The notes below the pieces were generated by a model. It was not told the origin of the DNA, searched no databases, and was given only the letters and a program-made list of their open reading frames with translations. A stretch of 64,000 bases of DNA, taken from assembly GCA_022823365.1 (NCBI GenBank), contig JAJDXG010000040.1:1-64000 (forward strand), written 5' to 3'. Positions 26,947 to 36,414 of the stretch are shown piece by piece (within the stretch, counting starts at the first letter, position 1; each line of letters begins with the position of its first letter). Both the position numbers and the translations under genes were made by a program. This DNA comes from Gemmatimonadota bacterium. Its GTDB lineage: Bacteria > Gemmatimonadota > Gemmatimonadetes > Longimicrobiales > Gaopeijiaceae.

Positions 26947-27839
26947 CCCAGCGCGAACCCGAGGCCGAGCAGGAAGCCGAAGAGCCCCACGAAGCGCGCG
27001 GTCCCGGCCAGCGCGCGGTTGAGCACGGCCGGCTCGCGGTGGTCAAGCACAAGCTTCAGCGGACCCGCCACCGCCGCAAGCGCGCACAGGGAGACCAGGA
27101 CCCAGGGACTCCAGCCGTGCAGTGCCATCCCCGCCGGGGGAATGACCGCGGTCAGCACGACCAGCAGGACGTACTGCACCTTCGTCCACCGGCCCCCGAT
27201 GCGCACCGCCAGGGTCCGCTTTCCTGCGCGCGCGTCGGTCTGGATGTCGCGCAGGTTGTTCACCACCAGAATCGCCGTGCTGGAGGCTCCCAGGGCGACG
27301 CCGGCGGTCAGCGAGTCGGGGCGGAACTCAAGCACCTGCACATAGCAGGTTCCCGCGACCGCCACCAGGCCGAAGAAGACGAACACGAACAGGTCGCCCA
27401 GCCCGTGATACGCCAGCGGCCAGGGGCCTGCGGTGTACGCGATTCCCGCGGCGATGCTGGCCACGCCGATGGCCACCACCGGCCACCCCGCCACCAGCGC
27501 CAGGAAAATCCCCGCGCCCGTGGCGAGCGCAAACGCCAGAAAGGCCCCCCGCAGCACGTCCCTCCCTTCGATCAGCCCGGCCTGGGTGACGCGCACGGGA
27601 CCCAGCCGCCCCTCGCTGTCTCCCCCCTTCTGGTAGTCGTAGTAGTCGTTGGCCAGGTTGGTGCCGACCTGGATCAGCACGGCCGCGGCCAGCGCGGCCA
27701 GCGCGGGCAGGAGGGCGAAGCCGCCGTGCATGTGCGCCAGCCCCGTGCCGGCGGCAACCGGCGCGATGGTGGCGGTAAGGGTACGGGGCCGGCAGGCCAT
27801 CACCCAGGCCTGCGTCCGGGAGATGCTCCCGCCGGTCAT
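26943..27839 (-). CDS. menA: 1,4-Dihydroxy-2-naphthoate polyprenyltransferase MenA
   Basis: 298 residues with about eight membrane helices. The UbiA-family Asp-rich motifs are NDYYDYQKGGD (about residues 63-73) and the second motif around RDIQTDARAGKRT, which bind the Mg-prenyl diphosphate. It attaches the isoprenoid tail to dihydroxynaphthoate in the inner membrane. It follows menB by 101 bp and overlaps menE by 4 bp. Confidence 0.95.
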   Translation of the reverse strand: MTGGSISRTQAWVMACRPRTLTATIAPVAAGTGLAHMHGGFALLPALAALAAAVLIQVGTNLANDYYDYQKGGDSEGRLGPVRVTQAGLIEGRDVLRGAFLAFALATGAGIFLALVAGWPVVAIGVASIAAGIAYTAGPWPLAYHGLGDLFVFVFFGLVAVAGTCYVQVLEFRPDSLTAGVALGASSTAILVVNNLRDIQTDARAGKRTLAVRIGGRWTKVQYVLLVVLTAVIPPAGMALHGWSPWVLVSLCALAAVAGPLKLVLDHREPAVLNRALAGTARFVGLFGFLLGLGFALG

Positions 27840-27940
27840 GCCTCAGCCCGGCCGGGCCGATCCGAACATCGCCACGCCCGGGCTTCGCGACCGCCGCACC
27901 CCCGAAAGGATGCCCCGGGGTCTCGGGTCCGGTGCGCCTG

Positions 27941-28777
27941 CTACGGCAGCCACGGATACTTGCGGAAGTCCGGCCTGCGCTTCTGCAGATAGGCGTTCCT
28001 GCCCTCCTGCCCCTGCTCCGTCATGTAGAAGAGCAGGGTCGCGTTGCCGGCCAACTCCTGGAGCCCGGTCTGGCCATCCACGTCGGCGTTGAAGGCGGCC
28101 TTGAGGCAGCGGATCGCCAGCGGGCTCTTGTCCAGGATCTCCTGCGCCCAGCGCCAGCCTTCCATTTCCAGCTCTTCCACGGGCACGACCTTGTTGACCA
28201 GCCCCATCTCCAGCGCCTCGGCGGCGTTGTACTGCCGGCACAGGTACCAGATCTCGCGCGCCTTCTTCTGCCCCACGATGCGCGCCAGATACGAGGAGCC
28301 GTACCCGCCGTCGAAGCTGCCCACGATGGGCCCGGTCTGGCCGAAGACCGCGTTGTCGGCGGCGATCGTCAGATCCGACACCACGTGCAGCACGTGGCCG
28401 CCCCCTATGGCGTATCCGGCCACCAGGGCGATGACCGGCTTGGGCATGGTGCGCATGTAACGCTGCAATTCGAGCACGTTCAGCCGCGGAACCCCGTCGC
28501 CTCCCACATATCCGGCGTCGCCGCGCACGCGCTGGTCTCCTCCCGACGAGAACGCGTACTTGCCGTCCTTCGCGGGACCGTTGCCGGTGAAGAGGACGAC
28601 GCCGATGCCCATGTCCTCGCCTGCGTCGCGGAAGGCCTCCTGCAGCTCGAAAAGCGTTTCCGGGCGGAAGGCGTTGCGCACCTCGGGACGGTTGAAGGCG
28701 ATGCGCGCCACCCCGTCGCTCTTGTGATAGGTGATGTCCCCGTATTCGCGGACCTGCTTCCAATCCGGCTCTCTCAT
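27941..28777 (-). CDS. menB: 1,4-Dihydroxy-2-naphthoyl-CoA synthase MenB
   Basis: 278 residues of the crotonase superfamily. Typical MenB segments include [10 protein letters not shown], the GGGHVLH oxyanion stretch and [12 protein letters not shown]. It closes the second ring of o-succinylbenzoyl-CoA. The ATG overlaps the menD stop as ATGA, implying translational coupling. Confidence 0.97.
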   Translation of the reverse strand: MREPDWKQVREYGDITYHKSDGVARIAFNRPEVRNAFRPETLFELQEAFRDAGEDMGIGVVLFTGNGPAKDGKYAFSSGGDQRVRGDAGYVGGDGVPRLNVLELQRYMRTMPKPVIALVAGYAIGGGHVLHVVSDLTIAADNAVFGQTGPIVGSFDGGYGSSYLARIVGQKKAREIWYLCRQYNAAEALEMGLVNKVVPVEELEMEGWRWAQEILDKSPLAIRCLKAAFNADVDGQTGLQELAGNATLLFYMTEQGQEGRNAYLQKRRPDFRKYPWLP

Positions 28778-30690
28778 TCACGATCTCCCATTTGGTCCGG
28801 CCTGCCCCCGCCCCCGCCCCGCCGGGACCGCGCGGGGGCCCGGCCCGGATCGGCCGCATTCTCTCGCAGATACGAGCGGACGGCGTCGCAGACAGCCCGG
28901 CGGCAGAGCCGGTTCCGCTCGCGGTCCGTTTCCACCTCGATGATCCTGCTCCCTCCCCGCGTGATCGCCCGCTCCAGCGAAGACCCGAGCTCCGCCCGCG
29001 TCCGCACCCGCTCGTGCGGCAACCCGTAGAGGCCGGCCGCGTGAGCGAAGTCCAGCCCGTGCGGCGCTGCGAAGTGCCGGGTGAACGCCGGTTCGAAGCT
29101 CCGGATGGGCAGGAAATGGAAGATACCGCCGCCGTCGTTGTTGACCAGAACGAAGATGACCTCGGCGTGGTCGCGCGCGCTCAGGAGCCCGTTCATGTCG
29201 TGGATGAACGCCACGTCGCCGACGACGGCCAGCACCGGGCCCTCTCCCCCAGCTGCGACGCCCGCTGCCGACGACAGGATGCCGTCGATGCCGCTGGCTC
29301 CGCGGTTGCCGTGAACCAGAAGCGGCTTCCGGCAGGGAAAGGCGAAGGCGTCCAGGTCGCGCACCGGCATGCTCGACGACACGAAGACTGTGCTCCCGGG
29401 AGGTGCGGCGCGCACCACCTGGGCACACACGGCGCCCTCGAACAGTTCGCCCTGCGAGGCCTCGGCGACCGCGCGCGCGGCTGCCTCCTGCGCCCGGCGC
29501 CAGAGGGCGGACCACTGCGCCTTCGACTCGTCGCCCGCGCTGGGGCCCTCGAGTCCCGCGGCCTTTGGGGCCGCCTCGGCACCCGCGTCCGCGGACCCGG
29601 CGTCCATCGCCGCGCACAGCGCTTCCGCGAAGCCCGCCACATCGGCGCGCAGGTAGTCGCTGGCGACATTGAGGTGATCCTTCCACCGATCCCCCGCGTC
29701 GATCACCCACTGCTCGCCTCCCGCTTCCCCCAGGAGCGACAGGAGATTCGCGGAGGTGGGGCTCGCGCCGAGGCGGAGGACCAGTTCGGGGCGCAGCGCC
29801 TCCCGCGTGGCCGCGTCCCCCAGAAAGAGGTCGTAACCACCGAGGCGCAGCGCCCCCCCGGCGTCTCCGAAGCGGGCCCCGGAGAGGGCGTCCGGTAGAA
29901 GCGGATAGCCGGTGGCGGCGGCGAGGGCCTTCGCGGCGGGCCCGTCGCGCTCCGGCTCGGGCGAGGGGCCGGCCACAATCAGGCCGCGGTCGACCTCCCG
30001 CACCCGCGCCGCCAGCTCGGCCAGGCGGCCGGCGGGCGGTGCGGAGCGGCGCACCGCGATGCGCGTGACGGGCGCCGCCTCCGGGCGGCCCCGCGCGGCC
30101 AGCGGATGCGCGGCGGCGAACCCGTCCGGAACGTCGCCGGGGACGCGGGTGGGTGCGAGCGGCTTGGCGAAGGGCAGGTTCAGGTGCACCGGGCCGGCTG
30201 GGCGACCGAGGGAGGAGGCGACCGCCCGCGCCGCCAGCGCCCGCAGATGGACGAGCGCAGCCTCCTCCGCTTCGGGCGGCGCAGCCTCCACGAAGTCGCG
30301 GACATGCCTGCCGAATATCCCGGCCTGATCGATCGCCTGGTTCGCGTCCGCGCCCCGCAGCCGGTGCGGGCGGTCGGCGGTCAGCAGCAGGAGGGGCGCC
30401 TCGCTGTACGACGCCTCCACCACGGCGGGAAGGAGATTGGCGACCGCGGTCCCCGAGGTGGTGATCACGGCGGCGGGCCGCCGGGCGCGCTTGCCCACTC
30501 CGAGCGCGAAGAACGCCGCCGACCGCTCGTCCAGGTGGGTGAAAACGCGCAATCGCGCGTCCGCGGCGGCGGCCATCACCAGCGGGGCGGAGCGGTAGCC
30601 GGGCGCCAGCACCACCTCGCGCACGCCGGCGCGCGCCAGTTCGTCCAGCAGGACGCCGGCCCACATCAGGTTCCGGTTCGGACCGGTCAA
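28774..30690 (-). CDS. menD: SEPHCHC synthase MenD (thiamine-diphosphate enzyme)
   Basis: About 638 residues, somewhat longer than usual because of an Ala-rich insert near residues 350-380 and a basic Gly/Arg-rich tail. The conserved opening [14 protein letters not shown], the [12 protein letters not shown] segment, TSGTA, and the ThDP/Mg region with [12 protein letters not shown] and NNDGGGIF are all present. It joins 2-oxoglutarate to isochorismate. I chose the TTG at 30690 because it keeps the NxN-WA opening and lies 13 bases after menF; an ATG at 30666 is the alternative. It overlaps menB by 4 bp. Confidence 0.93.
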   Translation of the reverse strand: MTGPNRNLMWAGVLLDELARAGVREVVLAPGYRSAPLVMAAAADARLRVFTHLDERSAAFFALGVGKRARRPAAVITTSGTAVANLLPAVVEASYSEAPLLLLTADRPHRLRGADANQAIDQAGIFGRHVRDFVEAAPPEAEEAALVHLRALAARAVASSLGRPAGPVHLNLPFAKPLAPTRVPGDVPDGFAAAHPLAARGRPEAAPVTRIAVRRSAPPAGRLAELAARVREVDRGLIVAGPSPEPERDGPAAKALAAATGYPLLPDALSGARFGDAGGALRLGGYDLFLGDAATREALRPELVLRLGASPTSANLLSLLGEAGGEQWVIDAGDRWKDHLNVASDYLRADVAGFAEALCAAMDAGSADAGAEAAPKAAGLEGPSAGDESKAQWSALWRRAQEAAARAVAEASQGELFEGAVCAQVVRAAPPGSTVFVSSSMPVRDLDAFAFPCRKPLLVHGNRGASGIDGILSSAAGVAAGGEGPVLAVVGDVAFIHDMNGLLSARDHAEVIFVLVNNDGGGIFHFLPIRSFEPAFTRHFAAPHGLDFAHAAGLYGLPHERVRTRAELGSSLERAITRGGSRIIEVETDRERNRLCRRAVCDAVRSYLRENAADPGRAPARSRRGGGGGRPDQMGDRE

Positions 30691-30703
30691 CTTCCGCCGC
30701 CGC

Positions 30704-32083
30704 TCAGCGGATCCCGCGGGCCCCGGCCGCGTCCAGCGCGCGCAGCACCGGCTCGAACTTGATCCCGGTCTCGTCCCACTCCCCGTCGGGATCCGAACCG
30801 GGCACGATTCCGGCGCCGGCGAAGAGCCGCCAGGTGGTCGAGCGCGCCACCGCGGTGCGCAGCGCCGGCACGAAAACGCCGTCGCCGCGCGTGTCGAACC
30901 ACCCCACGGGACCCGCGTACCATCCGCGCTCGAAGGGTTCGTTCCGGGAGAGCAGGTCGAGCGCCGCATCCCGGGGCAGACCGCACACCGCGGGCGTCGG
31001 GTGGAGCGCCGCCAACAGATCCAGCACCGAGGTGCCGGGCCGCAGAACCGCCTTGATGCGGGTCTCCAGGTGCTGGATGCGGGCCAGCGTGAGAACGTGC
31101 GGTTCGGCTTCGGCCTCGACCGTCCGGCACAGCGGCTCCAGGCGCGCGACCATGTCCTTCACGGTGAACGCGTGCTCCACCCGGTCCTTCGCGCTGTTCA
31201 GGAGCTGCCGGGCCAGGGCGCGCTGCTCTTCGTCGGTCGCGCCGCGGGACACCGAACCGGCCACGGCGGTCGCGCGGAAACGGTCGCCCCGCACCATGGC
31301 GAGCGCCTCCGGGGTGGCCCCGACGATCGGCGATCCGGCCGCGGGCTCGAAGAGAAACACATGGGCATCGGCGTTTTCACGGCGCAGGTACGCGAGCACG
31401 TCCACCGGATCAATGGCGCCCGTCGTGGACACATCGAGAATCCGCGCCAGCACCGCCTTCTCCATCCGGCCCTCCTCGATGGCCGAAAGGATCTCCTCGA
31501 CCGCCCGCTGCCAGCTCCGGCGCCCGGACCGCAGCCGAGCCGCGGGATGCAGCGCCCGATCATCCCCCTTTCGAGCAGCCAGGGCCACACCCTTGATCGT
31601 ATGGTCGAGCCGCGCCCGCAGCTGGGTGCGCACGGTCGTCACGTCTTCCCCGGGGGCCACCAGCTCCTGGGCAGTGAGGCGCACGGCCTCCCCGTCATGT
31701 TCGAGCTCCAGGTCCGGAAGAACGAAACGCGCGCGCGGGTACGCGGCCCAGAAATCCCGCGGCACGTGATCGTCCCGGAACGAGAAGCCTCCATAGAAGC
31801 GCAACGCGGGCTCCGGCCCCTCTCCTCGCCACCCGTTCCCGTCCCCCTGCCCCGCACGACGTGCAGCACGGTCCTGGATTTCAAGGAAGCGATTCCGCGG
31901 CCGGGACCCGGGATGAACCACCAGCGAGTCGAGTTCCCCAACATGGGCCAGCCATCCCCGGCCTCTCGCCCAGAAGCCGCGCGCGCGGCCCCGGCCCCAT
32001 CTCAGGAATGCACCGGGCTCGAGGCCACTGTCCTCGACGGTTTCGCGCACCGGCTCGAAGCGCGGGGGTGCCTGTAGTCTCAT
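30704..32083 (-). CDS. menF: Isochorismate synthase MenF
   Basis: 459 residues from the ATG at 32083 (MRLQAPPRF), close to normal length. The chorismate-binding C-terminal half includes KAVLARILDV, FEPAAGSPIVGATPE, AVAGSVSRGATDEE, HPTPAVCGLPRDAA and GAGIVPGSDPDGEWDET. These match isochorismate and salicylate synthases, including the Mg-binding glutamates. It diverts chorismate to isochorismate and is the first gene of the men cluster. The frame is open further upstream but without homologous sequence. Confidence 0.93.
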   Translation of the reverse strand: MRLQAPPRFEPVRETVEDSGLEPGAFLRWGRGRARGFWARGRGWLAHVGELDSLVVHPGSRPRNRFLEIQDRAARRAGQGDGNGWRGEGPEPALRFYGGFSFRDDHVPRDFWAAYPRARFVLPDLELEHDGEAVRLTAQELVAPGEDVTTVRTQLRARLDHTIKGVALAARKGDDRALHPAARLRSGRRSWQRAVEEILSAIEEGRMEKAVLARILDVSTTGAIDPVDVLAYLRRENADAHVFLFEPAAGSPIVGATPEALAMVRGDRFRATAVAGSVSRGATDEEQRALARQLLNSAKDRVEHAFTVKDMVARLEPLCRTVEAEAEPHVLTLARIQHLETRIKAVLRPGTSVLDLLAALHPTPAVCGLPRDAALDLLSRNEPFERGWYAGPVGWFDTRGDGVFVPALRTAVARSTTWRLFAGAGIVPGSDPDGEWDETGIKFEPVLRALDAAGARGIR

Positions 32084-32234
32084 GTCTCCGGCAGGTGATC
32101 TCCGTGGTCCCGGCGGCCCCCGCGGCAACGTGTCCCGCGATGGCTTGTGCTCCATCATGCAGCGCCGGCGGCCGGCCAGCGGCCACGGCGCCGGAAAACG
32201 TTCACTGTGCTTGCGATGACGTGCAAGGGGCGCG

Positions 32235-32263
32235 TTGCCCCGCACTCCGCGCGCGTCTATCAT
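32235..32263 (+). promoter_or_regulatory. Candidate sigma-70 promoter of the Tat-exported aminotransferase gene
   Basis: TTGCCC at 32235-32240 and TATCAT at 32258-32263 are 17 bases apart and lie 44 bp before the start codon, in the divergent gap between menF and the aminotransferase. Confidence 0.45.
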
Positions 32264-32307
32264 CAGCCGGGTTTTCGCCTTGTACCATCTCCCCTGTGAG
32301 GAACCCG

Positions 32308-33432
32308 ATGGACCGCAGACTCTTCGTTCGTTCCGGCGCCACCCTCGGAGCCCTCGGCATGGGAGGCCTCGGCTTCCCCCGCTTCGCGAGCGCCAACTGG
32401 TCGCCCAGGCTCCAGGCCGGCGCCATCCGCATGAACTCCAACGAAAACCCCCTGGGGCTCTCGGCTGCGGCCCGTCAGGCCGTCATCGACAACCTTGATC
32501 TCGCGAACCGCTATCCTGGCGATCTGATCGGGCAACTCAGCGACAGGATGTGCTCCTACTACGGCATCAACCCCGATCAGTTGGTGCTCGGGGCGGGCTC
32601 CACCGAGATCCTGCAGATGATCGTGCAGGCGTATGCGTCGCCGCTGCGCAAGCTGGTGCTGGCCGAGCCCACCTTCGAGGACGTGAACGACTATCGCGAC
32701 ACCTATCCGTACGATGTCGCGACAGTCCCCCTCAACTCCAGGTACGAGCACGACCTGAACCGCATGCGCGAGGAGTCCGAGAAGGACAGCCGTCCGGCCA
32801 TGGTCTACATCTGCAACCCCAACAACCCGACGGGCACCATTACGCCCAGCGCCGAACTCGACAACTGGATCGCCGACGCGCCCGAGCACGTGCTCTTCCT
32901 CATGGACGAAGCCTACTACGAGTACGTGGAAGACCCCGCGTACTGGACCGCGCTCAAGTGGGTGCACGACCGCCCCAACGTGATCGTGGTGCGCACCTTC
33001 TCGAAGATCTACGGGATGGCGGGGCTGCGCCTGGGCTTCGGCATCGCTCACCCGCACGCCGTCCGGCGCATGCAGGACTTCGCGATACACAGCAGCGCCA
33101 ACCAGCTCGCGCTGGCGGCCGGCATCGCCTGCTTCGGCGACGAGGAGCTGATGGCGAAGAGCCGCGAGGTGAACCGGGAGGCCCGCGAGGTCACCGAAGC
33201 CTGCCTGGATGAACTGGGTCTCGAGTATCTGCCCACCCACGGCAACTTCCTGATGCACCGCATCAGCGGGGATCTCGACACCTACATCAACCGCATGAGC
33301 GACGCGGGCCTCCTGGTGGGCCGCAGGTTCCCGCCCATGCTGGGCTACAACCGGCTCTCCTTCTCCCTCCCCGAGCACATGGAGCAGTGGGCGGACACCC
33401 TGCGCGACTTCCGCAGCAAGGGCTGGGTGTAG
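32308..33432 (+). CDS. Tat-exported histidinol-phosphate-aminotransferase-like protein
   Basis: 374 residues from an ATG with GAGG seven bases upstream. The N-terminus has a twin-arginine motif (DRRLFVRSG) and a hydrophobic Gly/Ala segment ending near FASA, so it should be exported folded with its cofactor. The rest is a fold type I PLP enzyme: SNENPLG opening, CNPNNPTGT, DEAYYEY, and the Schiff-base lysine in TFSKIYGMAGLRLGF. It most resembles HisC but is not near his genes. The substrate is unknown. It is followed after six bases by a CPBP protease gene and then transporter and D-aminoacylase genes on the same strand. Confidence 0.85.
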   Translation: MDRRLFVRSGATLGALGMGGLGFPRFASANWSPRLQAGAIRMNSNENPLGLSAAARQAVIDNLDLANRYPGDLIGQLSDRMCSYYGINPDQLVLGAGSTEILQMIVQAYASPLRKLVLAEPTFEDVNDYRDTYPYDVATVPLNSRYEHDLNRMREESEKDSRPAMVYICNPNNPTGTITPSAELDNWIADAPEHVLFLMDEAYYEYVEDPAYWTALKWVHDRPNVIVVRTFSKIYGMAGLRLGFGIAHPHAVRRMQDFAIHSSANQLALAAGIACFGDEELMAKSREVNREAREVTEACLDELGLEYLPTHGNFLMHRISGDLDTYINRMSDAGLLVGRRFPPMLGYNRLSFSLPEHMEQWADTLRDFRSKGWV

Positions 33433-33438
33433 TCGCCC

Positions 33439-34380
33439 GTGACCGACAGCCATGACACATCCGAGCATCCGGCCGCCCCGGAGGCCGGGAGGCCTGCGGA
33501 CGACGTGCAGGACGCGGCCCCGGGGCGGGTCCCGTTAACGCGACCCTTCCCCACCTTCGGGAAGGCGCTCGGGCTGGTGGTGCTGGTCCTGGTGCTGCAA
33601 ACGGCGATCGCCTTTACGGCCTTCCTGCTGGATCCGACCTCCGGCACCTACAGCCAGCACCCGCTCACGCTCGGCGTCGCCAACCTGCTCGCCTTCGGCA
33701 TCGTGATCGTGGTGGCCACACGGCGCAGCGGCGTCGGCTTCCGCGAACCCTACCCGCTGTCGTCCGTCTCCATCCGGGTGCTCGCGCTCACCGCCGTTCT
33801 CATCCTGGGCACGGTCATCCTGCTCTCCGACATCGACAATCTCACGCGCTCGGTCTTCCCGCCTCCGCAGGCGCTGATCGAGGCGTTCGAGAGCATCATG
33901 AATGCGGCGGACTATCCCTTCAGCAGCTTCTTCCTGCTCGTGGTCGTGGCGCCGGTGACCGAGGAAGTGCTCTTCCGGGGCCTCATCCTGAGGGGGTTCC
34001 TGGCCAACTACTCGAAGAGGAGCGCCATCCTGCTCTCCGCGCTGCTCTTCGCCGTAATGCACACCAACCCGTGGCAGTTCATCTCCACCTTCGTCGCCGG
34101 AGTGGTGCTCGCCTGGCTGCTGATCGAGACGGGGTCGCTGCTGCCGTGCCTGTTCGCGCACGCAGCGGCCAACGGCACCGCGTATCTCGCGGGACTGAGC
34201 CGGGTGGAGGTCCCCGGCTTCACCGGCGGAATGGGCGATGCCGTGCAGTTCCAGCCCTTCTGGCTGAACGCGGTGGGCGTGGCCTTCGCCGCAGGCGGCT
34301 ATCTGCTGCTCCGGCGCACGTTCCGGGAGGCGGCTCGTCCGCCCGAAGATCTGTACCGCCGTCCGGGTCTGACCTCCTGA
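33439..34380 (+). CDS. CPBP family intramembrane metalloprotease
   Basis: 313 residues with about eight membrane helices. The CPBP (Abi, Rce1-like) motifs are EEVLFRG with the paired glutamates, FAVMHTNPWQF with the His, and a later HAAANGTAY. Such enzymes cleave within membranes, often in peptide maturation or immunity. The GTG at 33439 starts six bases after the aminotransferase stop codon. The N-terminal 35 residues are hydrophilic. Confidence 0.85.
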   Translation: MTDSHDTSEHPAAPEAGRPADDVQDAAPGRVPLTRPFPTFGKALGLVVLVLVLQTAIAFTAFLLDPTSGTYSQHPLTLGVANLLAFGIVIVVATRRSGVGFREPYPLSSVSIRVLALTAVLILGTVILLSDIDNLTRSVFPPPQALIEAFESIMNAADYPFSSFFLLVVVAPVTEEVLFRGLILRGFLANYSKRSAILLSALLFAVMHTNPWQFISTFVAGVVLAWLLIETGSLLPCLFAHAAANGTAYLAGLSRVEVPGFTGGMGDAVQFQPFWLNAVGVAFAAGGYLLLRRTFREAARPPEDLYRRPGLTS

Positions 34381-34409
34381 ACCTCATCGCTCCGCGCGAG
34401 GATCCGCCG

Positions 34410-34679
34410 ATGACCACTCCCCCATCCGTCCGGCCGGGATACTGGACCGCCAACCTGCGCTATCTGGCCATCCTGCTGACGATCTGGTTCCTGGTGTCGT
34501 TCGGCTGCGGCATCCTGTTCGCGGACGCGCTCAACGGCTTCCGGATCCCCGGCACGGGATTCAAGGCCGGATTCTGGTTCGCCCAGCAGGGCGCCATCTA
34601 CGCCTTTCTGGTGCTCATCTTCATCTACGTCCGGCTGATGAACCGCCTGGACCGCGAGTACGGGGTGGAGGAGGAATGA
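34410..34679 (+). CDS. DUF4212 small subunit of a sodium/solute symporter
   Basis: 89 residues with two membrane helices. YWTANLRYLAILLTIWFLVS and FWFAQQGAIYAFLVLIFIY are hallmark segments of DUF4212, which is found almost always next to an SSS-type symporter. GAGG lies about nine bases before the ATG. The large subunit gene starts 13 bases downstream. Confidence 0.9.
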   Translation: MTTPPSVRPGYWTANLRYLAILLTIWFLVSFGCGILFADALNGFRIPGTGFKAGFWFAQQGAIYAFLVLIFIYVRLMNRLDREYGVEEE

Positions 34680-34692
34680 GGGGGGCGGCTCG

Positions 34693-36414
34693 ATGAACGT
34701 TCAGGCCTGGACCTTCACCCTGGTTGCAATCTCCTTCGCGCTCTACATCGGCGTGGCGGTGTGGTCCCGCGCGAACACGACCCGGGATTTCTATGTGGCG
34801 GGCAAGGGCGTGCATCCGCTTTCGAACGGAATGGCGACGGCCGCCGACTGGATGTCGGCCGCATCCTTCATTTCGATGGCCGGGCTGATCGCCTTCCTCG
34901 GATACGACGGCTCGGTGTATCTCATGGGGTGGACGGGCGGCTACGTCCTGCTGGCGCTGCTCCTGGCGCCCTACCTGCGCAAGTTCGGCCGCTACACCGT
35001 TCCCGACTTCGTGGGCGAGCGCTACTACTCGAAGACGGCGCGGGTGGTGGCGGTGGTGTGCGCCATCTTCATCTCGTTCACCTACGTGGCCGGGCAGATG
35101 CGCGGGGTGGGCATCGTCTTCAGCCGCTTCCTCGAGGTGCCGATCGAGTGGGGCGTGGCGATCGGCATGGCGATCGTCTTCTTCTACGCCGTGCTCGGGG
35201 GGATGAAGGGCATCACCTACACGCAGGTGGCGCAGTACTGCGTGCTCATCTTCGCGTACATGGTGCCCGCCATCTTCCTCTCGATCCTCATCACGGGGAA
35301 CCCCGTGCCGCAACTGGGGCTGGGCGGCGCCGACCTGGTCAGCGGCGAATACCTGCTGGACCGGCTTGACGGGCTCCACGAACAGCTGGGCTTCGCCGCC
35401 TACACGGACGGCTCCAAGTCGACGCTGGACGTGTTCGCCATCACGGCGGCGCTCATGGTGGGCACGGCGGGGCTGCCCCACGTGATCATCCGCTTCTATA
35501 CCGTACCGCGCGTGCGCGACGCCCGGATCTCGGCGGGATGGGCGCTGCTCTTCATCGCAATCCTGTATACCACGGCGCCCGCGGTGGCCGTGTTCGCGCG
35601 CACCAACCTGCTCAACACGGTGTCGGAGCAGCCCTACGAGGCGGTCCCGGAGTGGTTCACCACGTGGGAGAACACGGACCTGATCGCCTACGAGGACCAC
35701 AACGGGGACGGGCTGATCCAGTTCGTGGGCCCCGATGCCATCGATGACTCGGGCCAGCCGGTGGAGAACGAACTCACCATCGACCGCGACATCATGGTGC
35801 TGGCCAACCCGGAGATCGCGGGGCTGCCGGCCTGGGTGGTCGGGCTGGTGGCTGCCGGCGGGCTCGCGGCGGCGCTCTCCACCGCGGCGGGCCTGCTGCT
35901 GGTGGTCTCGTCGGCCATCAGCCACGACCTGCTCAAGGGAGTGTTCCGGCCCGGCATCTCCGAGCGCGGAGAGCTTGTCTGGGCGCGCATCAGCGCGGCT
36001 TTCGCGGTCGTCCTGGCCGGCTATCTGGGCATCAACCCCCCGGGCTTCGTCGCCCAGGTGGTGGCGTTCGCCTTCGGGCTGGCCGCGGCCTCGTTTTTCC
36101 CTGCCATCATCCTGGGCATCTTCTCGCGGCGCATGAACCGCGAGGGCGCCATCGCCGGCATGATCTCGGGAATCGTTTTCACGGCCGCCTACATCATCTA
36201 CTTCAACTACGTGAATCCGGCCGCCAACACGGCCGACAACTGGTTCCTGGGGATTTCGCCGGAGGGCATCGGTTTCGTGGGCATGCTGATCAATTTCGTG
36301 GTCGCGGGCATCGTGTCGCGGTCGAGCGCGGCGCCGCCCGAGGAGGTGGGCCGGCTCGTGGAGAGCATCCGGGTGCCGAAGGGATCCGGACCTGCGCACG
36401 AGGTGTCGGCATGA
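34693..36414 (+). CDS. Sodium:solute symporter (SSS family) large subunit
   Basis: 573 residues with about 13 membrane helices. The conserved SSS segments GMATAADWMSAASFI and the sodium-site region GLAAALSTAAGLLLVVSSA are present. Together with the DUF4212 protein it forms the paired symporter type related to acetate permease ActP. A soluble insert of about 65 residues near residues 310-375 includes an EDHNGDG loop that resembles a calcium-binding turn. The substrate is unknown. It overlaps the next gene by 4 bp (ATGA). Confidence 0.92.
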   Translation: MNVQAWTFTLVAISFALYIGVAVWSRANTTRDFYVAGKGVHPLSNGMATAADWMSAASFISMAGLIAFLGYDGSVYLMGWTGGYVLLALLLAPYLRKFGRYTVPDFVGERYYSKTARVVAVVCAIFISFTYVAGQMRGVGIVFSRFLEVPIEWGVAIGMAIVFFYAVLGGMKGITYTQVAQYCVLIFAYMVPAIFLSILITGNPVPQLGLGGADLVSGEYLLDRLDGLHEQLGFAAYTDGSKSTLDVFAITAALMVGTAGLPHVIIRFYTVPRVRDARISAGWALLFIAILYTTAPAVAVFARTNLLNTVSEQPYEAVPEWFTTWENTDLIAYEDHNGDGLIQFVGPDAIDDSGQPVENELTIDRDIMVLANPEIAGLPAWVVGLVAAGGLAAALSTAAGLLLVVSSAISHDLLKGVFRPGISERGELVWARISAAFAVVLAGYLGINPPGFVAQVVAFAFGLAAASFFPAIILGIFSRRMNREGAIAGMISGIVFTAAYIIYFNYVNPAANTADNWFLGISPEGIGFVGMLINFVVAGIVSRSSAAPPEEVGRLVESIRVPKGSGPAHEVSA

